Source: an uncultured Eubacterium sp. (GTDB taxonomy: Bacteria; Bacillota; Clostridia; Lachnospirales; Lachnospiraceae). Taken from it: a stretch of DNA of 10,344 nucleotides. Under the pieces are notes generated by a model. The model had not been told where the DNA came from and ran no database searches. It saw only the letters and a program-made list of their open reading frames with translations. A program made the position numbers and the translations under genes. Where the stretch lies: the NCBI GenBank assembly GCA_900551945.1, contig URYE01000085.1, forward strand, positions 1-10,344, written 5' to 3'. Below, piece by piece: positions 1 through 6,764 of the stretch. Position 1 is the first letter of the stretch, and every line of letters begins with the position of its first letter.

Positions 1-103
1 CGAAGGTATCATGACCTAAATATCGTAGTTGCTATTTCTAACAACTTAGTCTGGTGAACTATTTAACAGAAGCCACAGACCTTTATGGTCTGTGGTAGTT
101 CAC
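1..103 (+). mobile_element. Right end of an IS200/IS605-type insertion element (partial)
   Basis: Seen: positions 73-95 form a perfect 9-bp hairpin (CCACAGACC, loop TTTAT, GGTCTGTGG), preceded by GAAG and followed by TAGTTCAC ending at 103. From memory, a subterminal hairpin framed as GAAGCC...GGTAGTTCAC is typical of the right ends of IS200/IS605-family (tnpB-carrying) elements in Clostridia. These elements lack terminal inverted repeats and make no target duplication. On that reading the element comes in from the left, its transposase or tnpB gene is outside the window, and host DNA starts at 104. A short frame open from base 1 to the TGA at 55-57 could be the tail of tnpB, but it shows no recognisable motif. 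Alternative: an unrelated hairpin. The family assignment is inference and was not searched. Confidence 0.6.
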
Positions 104-1013
104 TTACATATTCTATCTTAGGTGCGAATTGTAATCCCTCACACAAGCCTTTAAACATAGTCTTTATTCTTAAAAACTTTGCGGGGCTGTCTGACTTTAA
201 TATTCTTATAATAGTTCTAAAAAATACTACACAATAATTATACACATCACCAGCTCCCATAATACAAGCAGTTCTAAAATCATTACGGTAAGCATAAAAA
301 TATCTTTCTATTCTTGAAATGTCATCTCTTATTATATCACTACCATTGTTAGACTTCATTTTATGTGTAACAATACTTTTTTTAACTCTATAACAAGCAT
401 ACTTTCTTGAAATACGAAGTGTATATTCTTTGTCATCTCCCCATATAAAATACTCTTTATATGGAAGTCCACATTCCTTTACGGCGTTGCAATTAATGAA
501 TAATGACACAAAAGAAGCGCTCTTTATTGGAAGTATGCCCTCATTTAAAAGCTGATAGGAATTTTTAAACCTATCTCCTTCTAAATGTTGAACATTCATC
601 TTACAATAACTTCCATCAATCCACAAAGCATCTGATGACAAATATCCAAACTCGCCATTAAGCTTTTCCTTTGCCACCATAAGCTCTGACAATGTGTTGT
701 CTGTAACAATAGTATCATCGTCCATTATCCATACATAATCGTAATTCATACGCACAGCCAACTTAATACCGTTAAAGAAGCCGCCTGCACCACCAGTATT
801 TTTTTTAAGCCTTTTATACATTACCTTATTACTTTGTGGTGTCTTTTTGTAAGCTTGTATAAAGTTTTTTACACACTGATTTGTTCCATCTGTACTAGCA
901 TTGTCAATTATAAGAATATCTACAGCTTGCCTTGCAAGTGCCATAAGGCACTCACTAAGCAATTCTTTTCTATTGCAAGTTACAACTACTGCAAGAACAT
1001 TTTCACTATTCAT
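63..1013 (-). CDS. GT2 family glycosyltransferase, putative galactofuranosyltransferase, 3' end altered by IS junction
   Basis: GT-A fold, inverting family 2 transferase of 316 residues, probably cytoplasmic at the membrane. Seen: N-terminal AVVVTCNR (8-15), IIDNASTDGT (35-44), GGAGGFFNGI (74-83), the metal-binding DDD (98-100), WGDDKEY (191-197) and a downstream His (217). This layout, with the WGDDxEY block and a later His, resembles GlfT-type galactofuranosyltransferases and rhamnosyltransferases. The preceding gene is UDP-galactopyranose mutase, which makes the Galf donor, so a Galf transferase is the best guess; the acceptor is unknown. Start: the frame is open upstream to 1106, but ATG at 1013 places the conserved core at the N-terminus, sits 4 bases after the glf stop and has AAGGA at 1028-1032. 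Odd: codons 304-316 and the stop come from the putative IS end, so the native C-terminus is replaced or shortened. Confidence 0.85.
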   Translation of the reverse strand: MNSENVLAVVVTCNRKELLSECLMALARQAVDILIIDNASTDGTNQCVKNFIQAYKKTPQSNKVMYKRLKKNTGGAGGFFNGIKLAVRMNYDYVWIMDDDTIVTDNTLSELMVAKEKLNGEFGYLSSDALWIDGSYCKMNVQHLEGDRFKNSYQLLNEGILPIKSASFVSLFINCNAVKECGLPYKEYFIWGDDKEYTLRISRKYACYRVKKSIVTHKMKSNNGSDIIRDDISRIERYFYAYRNDFRTACIMGAGDVYNYCVVFFRTIIRILKSDSPAKFLRIKTMFKGLCEGLQFAPKIEYVSELPQTIKVCGFC

Positions 1014-1017
1014 AATA

Positions 1018-2118
1018 TTAGTTAAGTTCCTTATCGCACATTTCAAGTGCTGCCATAATAACCTTATCCATATCGTAATACTTGTAACCACCAAGTCTTC
1101 CGCCAAATATAACCTTAGCCTCCTTGTCAGCTAAGTCCTTATACTGCTGGTAAAGGTTATTGTTCTTATCGTTATTAACTGGATAGTAAGGTTCGTCACC
1201 CTTCTTCCATTCACTTGAATATTCTCTTGAAATAATTGTTGTTGGCTGTTTGCCAAATTCAAAGTGCTTATGTTCAATAATTCTTGTGTATGGAACTTCT
1301 CTTTCTGTGTAATTAACTACTGCATTACCCTGGAAGTTTTCCATATCAAGTTCTTCTGTTTCAAATCTTACTGAACGATATTCAAGTACGCCGAGCTTGT
1401 AATCGTAGAACTGGTCAATCATACCTGTGTATACAATCTTGTCTGCCATTGCGTCAAATTCTTCTCTGTTGTCAAGATAGTTAGTATTAAGTCTTACTTC
1501 AATTCCGTCAAGCATTTTTTCTACTATCTTTGTATATCCGCCAATTGGAATACCCTGATATCTGTCATTGAAATAGTTGTTATCGTAGATAAATCTCAAT
1601 GGCAATCTCTTGATAATAAATGAAGGAAGGTCTTTACAATCACGTCCCCACTGTTTTTCTGTATATCCCTTGATAAGCTTTTCATATACGTCCTTACCTA
1701 CAAGTGAAAGTGCCTGTTCTTCAAGGTTCTTTGGCTCTGTAATATTAAGGTCAGCTATCTGTGAAGCAATAATATCCTTTGCTTCCTGTGGTGTTGCAAT
1801 ATTCCACATTTTGCTAAATGTGTTCATGTTGAATGGAAGATTGTATAATTCGTCCTTATATCTTGCAACTGGTGAGTTAATATAGTTATTAAATTCTGCA
1901 AACTGATTAACATATTCCCATATCTTCTTATCTGATGTATGGAAAATATGTGCACCGTACTTATGTACATTGATATCGTGAATATTCTCACAATAAATGT
2001 TACCTGCGATATGGTCTCTCTTGTCAATTACAAGACAAGTCTTTCCTTTCTTCTTTGCTTCATAAGCGAATACTGCTCCATAAAGACCTGCTCCAACTAC
2101 TAAATAATCGTACTTCAT
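1018..2118 (-). CDS. glf: UDP-galactopyranose mutase
   Basis: Flavoenzyme that interconverts UDP-galactopyranose and UDP-galactofuranose in the cytoplasm, supplying the donor for Galf-containing surface glycans. Seen in 366 residues (the usual bacterial length): the FAD-binding Rossmann motif VVGAGLYGA (7-15), acidic strand end with VIDKRDHIAGN (30-40), HKYGAHIFHT (52-61), the family block GYTEKQWGRD (151-160), active-site arginine candidates R175 and R279 (in TRIIEHKHFE), EYSSEWKKGDEPYYPV (299-314) and the C-terminal FAD-contact motif GGRLGGYKYYDMD (339-351). All key blocks are present, so it should be active. Start: ATG at 2118 with AGAGGAGA at 2126-2133 about 7 bases upstream. It lies 46 bases after the ABC ATPase gene and 4 bases before the glycosyltransferase, which fits one operon. 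Confidence 0.97.
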   Translation of the reverse strand: MKYDYLVVGAGLYGAVFAYEAKKKGKTCLVIDKRDHIAGNIYCENIHDINVHKYGAHIFHTSDKKIWEYVNQFAEFNNYINSPVARYKDELYNLPFNMNTFSKMWNIATPQEAKDIIASQIADLNITEPKNLEEQALSLVGKDVYEKLIKGYTEKQWGRDCKDLPSFIIKRLPLRFIYDNNYFNDRYQGIPIGGYTKIVEKMLDGIEVRLNTNYLDNREEFDAMADKIVYTGMIDQFYDYKLGVLEYRSVRFETEELDMENFQGNAVVNYTEREVPYTRIIEHKHFEFGKQPTTIISREYSSEWKKGDEPYYPVNNDKNNNLYQQYKDLADKEAKVIFGGRLGGYKYYDMDKVIMAALEMCDKELN

Positions 2119-2164
2119 TGTTATTTCTCCTCTTTAATTTATTATAATATATATGTTTAATAAT

Positions 2165-3430
2165 CTAGTCTATCTTCCAACTATGCTCAAATGTACATGG
2201 ACCAAATTCATTGTGAACATAATCTCGTACTGTTATCTGTATGATATTTCTTACATTGTCATACAGTTCTCCATCTTCTCCATTGATACCAACATCAAGA
2301 TAATACTTTCCGGGAAGTAACATGAGTTGTTCTATTGAAAATATTACTTTTCCCTTTTTACTAAGAACTGGAAGCTCATCTCCCGGCTTTGTAAAACAGC
2401 TTCCATAACAGTACTGCCAATTATCTTTAACAAAGTCCATATTAAAATTAACTTTAGGTTTATCAAGCTGTGTTTCATAGCCAAGCTCTAGTGTAACCTT
2501 ATCACCTGTACTAAATGTCTGGCATGGCTTTCCAGCTTTGTCATAAAGATTAACACTTGTAAACTTAACTTCATGTGTTCCATCACGTCTTGCCTCTGGG
2601 TGAACATTTTGTGTGAGTTCTAATATTGAACGACCTCTATCATCAACAAGTTTTTCCTTACTTTCTTGTGCAAGCCTTGCAATACGGTCGTCTTCCATAG
2701 AGTCAAGATAGTGCATACCTATTAGTTTAGGTTCTCCGTCTTCTAATATCTTTCCTTTTTCTATCCATATAAGTCTATCACATATTGAATAGAGCTGTTC
2801 CATAGAGTGAGATACTATTACAATTGTAGTTCCCTCCTCTTTAATCTCTTTAAGACGTTCAAAACATTTCTTTTGGAAACTTACATCACCTACGGCAAGT
2901 ATCTCATCTATAAGAAGCACATCTGCATTAACATTGATTGCTACTGCAAATGCAAGTCGCATATACATACCTGATGAATATGTTCTTACTGGATTGTCAA
3001 TATATTCTTCAAGCTCTGAAAATCTTATAATATCTTCAAGTCTTTCGTCTATTTCTTCTCTATCAAGACCAAATATTGTTGCATTAATATAAATGTTTTC
3101 TCTACCTGACATATCAGGGTGGAAACCTGCGCCAAGCTCTATAAGGCTTGATACACGACCATTGACTGTTACTTCACCAGCATTGGGCTTTAATATCTTA
3201 GTAAGCATTTTAAGTGTTGTACTCTTACCACAGCCATTTCTTCCAATAAGACCTACAGCCTGTCCTTTTAGAATATCAAAACTTATTCCATTAAGTATTT
3301 GTCTTTTCTCATACTTATTACGATTGGCAAATATTATACGCTCTTTAAGCATATTACCTTTATCCATATATACCTTAAAGTACTTTTCAACGTCTTTTAC
3401 ACGAATAGCGTAATCTACATTATTATTCAT
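2165..3430 (-). CDS. wzt: Polysaccharide ABC exporter ATPase with C-terminal Wzt-type glycan-binding domain
   Basis: Cytoplasmic ATPase that powers export of a lipid-linked polysaccharide through the permease encoded just upstream. Seen in 421 residues: Walker A GRNGCGKST (63-71), the ELGAGFHPDMSGREN block (98-112) typical of Wzt/TagH-type ATPases, a divergent signature YSSGM (151-155), Walker B VLLIDE (171-176) and the switch histidine in VSHS (206-209). After a linker, residues about 285-420 form a beta-rich region (KFTSVNLYDKAGK, TGDKVTLELGYE, LLPGKYYLDVGI) matching the C-terminal domain of Wzt proteins, which in known systems recognises the mature glycan, often its non-reducing end. TagH-type teichoic acid exporters usually lack this domain, so a Wzt-like polysaccharide exporter is favoured. 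Start: ATG at 3430 with AGAGGA about 9 bases upstream. The symbol is by role, not proven orthology. Confidence 0.92.
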   Translation of the reverse strand: MNNNVDYAIRVKDVEKYFKVYMDKGNMLKERIIFANRNKYEKRQILNGISFDILKGQAVGLIGRNGCGKSTTLKMLTKILKPNAGEVTVNGRVSSLIELGAGFHPDMSGRENIYINATIFGLDREEIDERLEDIIRFSELEEYIDNPVRTYSSGMYMRLAFAVAINVNADVLLIDEILAVGDVSFQKKCFERLKEIKEEGTTIVIVSHSMEQLYSICDRLIWIEKGKILEDGEPKLIGMHYLDSMEDDRIARLAQESKEKLVDDRGRSILELTQNVHPEARRDGTHEVKFTSVNLYDKAGKPCQTFSTGDKVTLELGYETQLDKPKVNFNMDFVKDNWQYCYGSCFTKPGDELPVLSKKGKVIFSIEQLMLLPGKYYLDVGINGEDGELYDNVRNIIQITVRDYVHNEFGPCTFEHSWKID

Positions 3431-3514
3431 AAATTAAATCCTCTCGTCTTCATAAGCACAACATAACTGTCATCAATATATAATAACAGTAATTATAATT
3501 GTTGTTTATATAAC

Positions 3515-4294
3515 TTATAACTCCTCTGCAAAATTATCATCTAATTTGGCAAATATTAACTCTCCTACTATTACCAGAATTATACCAAATACTAAGGCAT
3601 ATACTATATCATGCACTTCAGGTAAAACTTTCCAATATAATATATTGTGAAATGCTTCAATTATTGAAGTCATTGGATTAGCTTTAAAAATCCACTTAAT
3701 ATTTTCAGGAATGATACTCATTGAATACATAATAGGTGTTCCATAAATCCAAGCCATAAGAAGTACTGTTACAATATGTTCCAAATCTTTAAAGTACACT
3801 GTACCTGCCGAAACTATTAGTGTAAATCCTAATGATAAAAGATATTCTAATCCCATTATTAATGGTAAAAATACTACAGCTTTTATACTTATTCCTACAC
3901 CTGATATAAATAATACTGCAAATACTATGATAAAGCAAAACAGCATATTTACAAAATTAGATGTTACACACGCAATAGGAAGCACTTCTCTAGGAAAGTA
4001 TATCTTCTTTATCATATCACCTTGATATCTTATACAACCTGCTCCCTGTCTTAACGACATATCAAAGAAAAGCCAAGGTATCATACCAACAATCATATAT
4101 ACATAGAACTTATCTAAGTCATTTCTTACTATGACAGAAAACACTATTGTATATACTAACATTTGACATAGTGGGTTAATAAACGTCCATAAAAAACCTA
4201 ATACAGAACCTTTGTACTTTCCCCTTAGGTCTCGCCTTACCAAACTTCCTATCATATCACTATAGGAAAATATGGATTTAACTCGTTCTTTCAT
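3515..4294 (-). CDS. wzm: Polysaccharide ABC exporter permease (ABC-2 / Wzm type)
   Basis: Integral membrane half of an ABC-2 exporter that, as a dimer with the ATPase encoded downstream, moves lipid-linked glycan across the membrane. Seen in 259 residues (usual length about 260): an amphipathic N-terminus ending in RRDLRGKYKGSVLG (20-33), then about six hydrophobic spans near 33-54, 64-79, 108-131, 138-163, 174-192 and 229-249. Family-typical motifs are FINPL (38-42), YFPREVLP (99-106), VYFKDLEHI (166-174) and KANPMT (204-209). Start: ATG at 4294 with AAAGGAT about 10 bases upstream. The 84-base gap to the ATPase gene is larger than usual for such pairs and holds an imperfect hairpin. A candidate promoter lies about 130 bases upstream. 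TagG-like teichoic acid permeases look similar; the Wzt domain on the partner favours polysaccharide. Confidence 0.92.
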   Translation of the reverse strand: MKERVKSIFSYSDMIGSLVRRDLRGKYKGSVLGFLWTFINPLCQMLVYTIVFSVIVRNDLDKFYVYMIVGMIPWLFFDMSLRQGAGCIRYQGDMIKKIYFPREVLPIACVTSNFVNMLFCFIIVFAVLFISGVGISIKAVVFLPLIMGLEYLLSLGFTLIVSAGTVYFKDLEHIVTVLLMAWIYGTPIMYSMSIIPENIKWIFKANPMTSIIEAFHNILYWKVLPEVHDIVYALVFGIILVIVGELIFAKLDDNFAEEL

Positions 4295-4333
4295 TATATT
4301 ATTATCCTTTCAATACATTTTACACATTTTAAC

Positions 4334-4368
4334 GTAGTAAAGAAGTTATTTATAACTATCCTTACTAC
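4334..4368 (-). repeat. Nested inverted repeat in the permease leader
   Basis: On the plus strand GTAGTAA (4334-4340) pairs with TTACTAC (4362-4368), and inside it GTTAT (4345-4349) pairs with ATAAC (4352-4356). No T-run follows on either strand, so it is not a simple terminator. It sits between the candidate promoter and the permease gene and could fold in the mRNA leader; its function is unknown. Confidence 0.4.
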
Positions 4369-4425
4369 TTATAATATTATTGTGTAAATTATAACTATCT
4401 AAAATAAAGATAGCGCACTCCTTTT

Positions 4426-4454
4426 ATAGTACCACAAGCCCTGTAAACGTGCAA
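4426..4454 (-). promoter_or_regulatory. Candidate internal promoter before the ABC exporter genes
   Basis: Minus strand TTGCAC at 4454-4449, a 17-base spacer, TACTAT at 4431-4426. Matches to consensus are partial (about 3 and 4 of 6) but the spacing is ideal and the 188-base gap is the largest inside the cluster. No terminator is visible after the SGNH gene, so this would add to, not replace, read-through. The leader to the permease ATG at 4294 would be about 125 bases. Confidence 0.4.
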
Positions 4455-4482
4455 TAACAAAACTTAAGTGTTAAAAACATTT

Positions 4483-6726
4483 CTAATATTTCATGCTCTT
4501 TTCAATAATTGGCATATAATATTTAAAGAAACTTTTTTGTAATGGATGAACACCATCACCATTCAAGGTATCAGCTTTATACTCTTGATATGCTGTATTA
4601 TAGTCACTGTCTTTATAAACATCAATTACATTTATTGAATATTTATTACATACAGTAATAATTGCATTATAATAATCTTCAAATGTCAAGCCTATGGCAT
4701 TTACTTTTGAAGCATTTGTTTCATCTATTTTATGCACTATAAGGAAATAAATATCTGTATTTGCATGATTAGTCTGTATATATCTAAATGTCTTTTCTAA
4801 TGCTCCAATAAATGTATATTGATTTAATGTATCATAATCTCCATCTGACAATTCGCCTAACATAACATTATCTTTAAAGTCATTCCAGCCGCCCTCTAAT
4901 AATGCGTAATCATAATTTTTAACCATATCATTAAGCACCATTTGGCTTATACTTTCTCTATCAGGTACTATAGAAATTGTTGCTCCGCCTTTTGCACTTT
5001 TATATGTATTCATGCTATATCTGTCTGTAAGGATATCAACATAACTTACATCATCATTACCATATCCTTGTGCAATACTATCACCTGCACAGAATATTGA
5101 CTTTTTATAAAGACTACTCTGCTTTATGCCATTTATAATATCATACTCTGCTTTTTCTACTGCATAACCTTCTGTAACTACATATTGTTTTTTATTATAA
5201 GTATAATATCCATAGTAATCTAACTGAACAATTCCACTTTTAACATACCAATTACCACTGTCATTAGTTACAATTCCCGTAAAGTCAAAAGCAACTTCTC
5301 CATCTTCAATATACCATAAGCCATATTCATTATTTGCAAATCCTGTATAATCTTCAATAACGTAGCCATTCTCTAAGTATTTCCACACATCATTATATAG
5401 TAACATTCCTGTATAGTCGCTGTTTACAATGCCATCTACAACATACCATTTTCCGAACTTATTTTGCGCAAGCCCTGTAAAGCCTTTGGCTTGCTTGCCA
5501 TTTACAATATATATCTGTTCATCATCGTCAGATATGACTAACTCTGTATATGTTGTATCAACTTTTCCAGACTTTATATAATAATATGTATCATTTTGAT
5601 TAAAAAGTCCCTTGTAACTTTTATTAACATATCCATCTTCTATATATAATATATCTTTATTATAATTCATTAAGCCTGTAAAATCACTTTCAACTTTACC
5701 GTTTTCAAGATATACTGTGTCATCTTTATCTTCTATAAAACCTGTATATGTTGTATTTACTTTTCCTTTCTCAACATATACCTTGTCATTGCTATCTTTT
5801 ACAAGTCCTGTATACTTAGTATCTACTTTTCCAGCATTTACATAATATTTATCACCACTATATTGTGCAACACCTGTGTAATCTTCTTGTAACCTTCCAT
5901 CTTCCACATACAATAAATCACTATTATACTTTATAAGTCCAGTAAAATTATCTTGTACAAGACCACTCTTTACATATAACTTATCACCTTTATAACTTTG
6001 CACACCTGTATATGAAAAATCTATAACACCTTTCTTAACGTACCAAAGACCATATTCATTTTTAGCAATTCCATCGTAGTTAAAGTTGATTACTCCGTTT
6101 TCTACATACCACCAACCATAGTCGTTTTCTGCTAATCCCTTGTAATTAAAATTAATTACTCCATTCTCTACATACCACCAACCGTAGTCATTTTCTGCTA
6201 GTCCTTGATAATCAAAATTAATTACTCCATTTTCTACATACCACCAACCATAGTCATTTAATGCTAGTCCCTTGTAAGAAAAATTAATTGTTCCATTTTC
6301 TACATACCACCAGCCGTAATCATTTAATGCTAGTCCCTTATAAGAAAAATTGATTGTTCCATTTTCTACATACCACCAGCCATACTCATTTTCTGCTAAA
6401 CCTTTGTAAGAAAAATTGATTGTTCCATTTTCTACATACCACCAGCCGTAGTCGTTTTCTGCTAAACCTTTATACTCTGTATTAATTACTCCATTTTCTA
6501 CATACCACCAGCCATACTCATTTAACGCAAGACCAGTATAATCTGTATCAACTTGATTGTCATCGCCATAATACTGCCACTCATTATTACTATTAAGTCT
6601 TAATTTATAAGCTTCGGCATGTACATCTTGTATATTACCTTTAGCAATAACACAACCGCCTAAAGCTGTCGCAAATATTCCAGCTTTTATCATCTTTTGT
6701 ACTGATTTCTTCTTAAAATGTTTCAT
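4483..6726 (-). CDS. Secreted repeat protein with C-terminal SGNH/GDSL hydrolase domain
   Basis: Predicted exported cell-surface esterase of 747 residues. Seen: a basic N-terminus, hydrophobic stretch (about 14-29) and likely signal peptidase site after VHA (35-37). Residues 65 to about 527 hold 21 tandem units of 22 residues (consensus G-L-A-x-N-x-Y-G-W-W-Y-V-E-N-G-x-I-N-F-x-Y-K), resembling choline/cell-wall-binding repeats. The SGNH domain (about 543-747) has block I AGDSIAQGY with Ser550, block II KGGAT (579-583), block III GGWND with Asn615, and block V DGVH with Asp724 and His727, so all catalytic positions are present. Such domains usually remove acetyl or other acyl groups from glycans. 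Lying within the glycan operon, it may bind wall polysaccharide and deacylate the exported polymer; this is inference. There is no LPXTG or C-terminal anchor, so attachment probably relies on the repeats. Start: ATG at 6726 with AAGGAG 11 bases upstream. Confidence 0.9.
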   Translation of the reverse strand: MKHFKKKSVQKMIKAGIFATALGGCVIAKGNIQDVHAEAYKLRLNSNNEWQYYGDDNQVDTDYTGLALNEYGWWYVENGVINTEYKGLAENDYGWWYVENGTINFSYKGLAENEYGWWYVENGTINFSYKGLALNDYGWWYVENGTINFSYKGLALNDYGWWYVENGVINFDYQGLAENDYGWWYVENGVINFNYKGLAENDYGWWYVENGVINFNYDGIAKNEYGLWYVKKGVIDFSYTGVQSYKGDKLYVKSGLVQDNFTGLIKYNSDLLYVEDGRLQEDYTGVAQYSGDKYYVNAGKVDTKYTGLVKDSNDKVYVEKGKVNTTYTGFIEDKDDTVYLENGKVESDFTGLMNYNKDILYIEDGYVNKSYKGLFNQNDTYYYIKSGKVDTTYTELVISDDDEQIYIVNGKQAKGFTGLAQNKFGKWYVVDGIVNSDYTGMLLYNDVWKYLENGYVIEDYTGFANNEYGLWYIEDGEVAFDFTGIVTNDSGNWYVKSGIVQLDYYGYYTYNKKQYVVTEGYAVEKAEYDIINGIKQSSLYKKSIFCAGDSIAQGYGNDDVSYVDILTDRYSMNTYKSAKGGATISIVPDRESISQMVLNDMVKNYDYALLEGGWNDFKDNVMLGELSDGDYDTLNQYTFIGALEKTFRYIQTNHANTDIYFLIVHKIDETNASKVNAIGLTFEDYYNAIITVCNKYSINVIDVYKDSDYNTAYQEYKADTLNGDGVHPLQKSFFKYYMPIIEKSMKY
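5212..6534 (-). repeat. Tandem 66-bp coding repeats (20 full units plus a degenerate 21st)
   Basis: Units begin at 6534 and follow every 66 bases on the minus strand. Unit 16 has one extra codon (5476-5544), and a degenerate 21st unit runs on from 5211. Units 1-7 (6073-6534) are nearly identical: the plus-strand core CCATTTTCTACATACCACCA occurs exactly in units 1-5 and with one mismatch in units 6 and 7. Units 3 and 4 differ at 8 of 66 positions by eye. Units 9-16 have lost the WW pair and are rich in Asp and Lys; units 17, 19 and 20 return to a W-containing form. The pattern suggests recent local duplication at the N-terminal end of an older array. Confidence 0.93.
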
Positions 6727-6764
6727 TTTGTAAGCTACTCCTTATTTTTTTGTAAAATATATAG

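Noticed and set aside
73..95. Hairpin as a rho-independent terminator of the polysaccharide operon
   Set aside because: No T-run follows the stem on the minus or the plus strand; the flanking GAAG and GGTAGTTCAC fit an insertion-element end better.
1014..1106. 31-residue N-terminal extension of the GlfT-like protein
   Set aside because: It would lie wholly over the end of glf in another frame; the ATG at 1013 begins just before the conserved GT2 core and has AAGGA upstream.
834..1134. Plus-strand open frames opposite the GlfT-like and glf genes
   Set aside because: Their translations show no family motif or ribosome binding site, and they mirror strongly conserved minus-strand genes. The same holds for the other plus-strand frames opposite glf, the ATPase and the glycosyltransferases.
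2141..2169. TATAAT (2146-2141, minus strand) as a separate glf promoter
   Set aside because: The bases 17 upstream read ACTAGA, a poor -35 box, and -10-like motifs are frequent in such AT-rich gaps.
4309..4326. Five-codon upstream ORF in the permease leader (ATGTGTAAAATGTATTGA, minus strand)
   Set aside because: No Shine-Dalgarno sequence before it, and ORFs this short are expected by chance in AT-rich DNA.
6073..6534. Regular 66-bp repeats as a CRISPR array
   Set aside because: The repeats are contiguous, without unique spacers, keep one reading frame throughout and encode a clear 22-residue protein motif.
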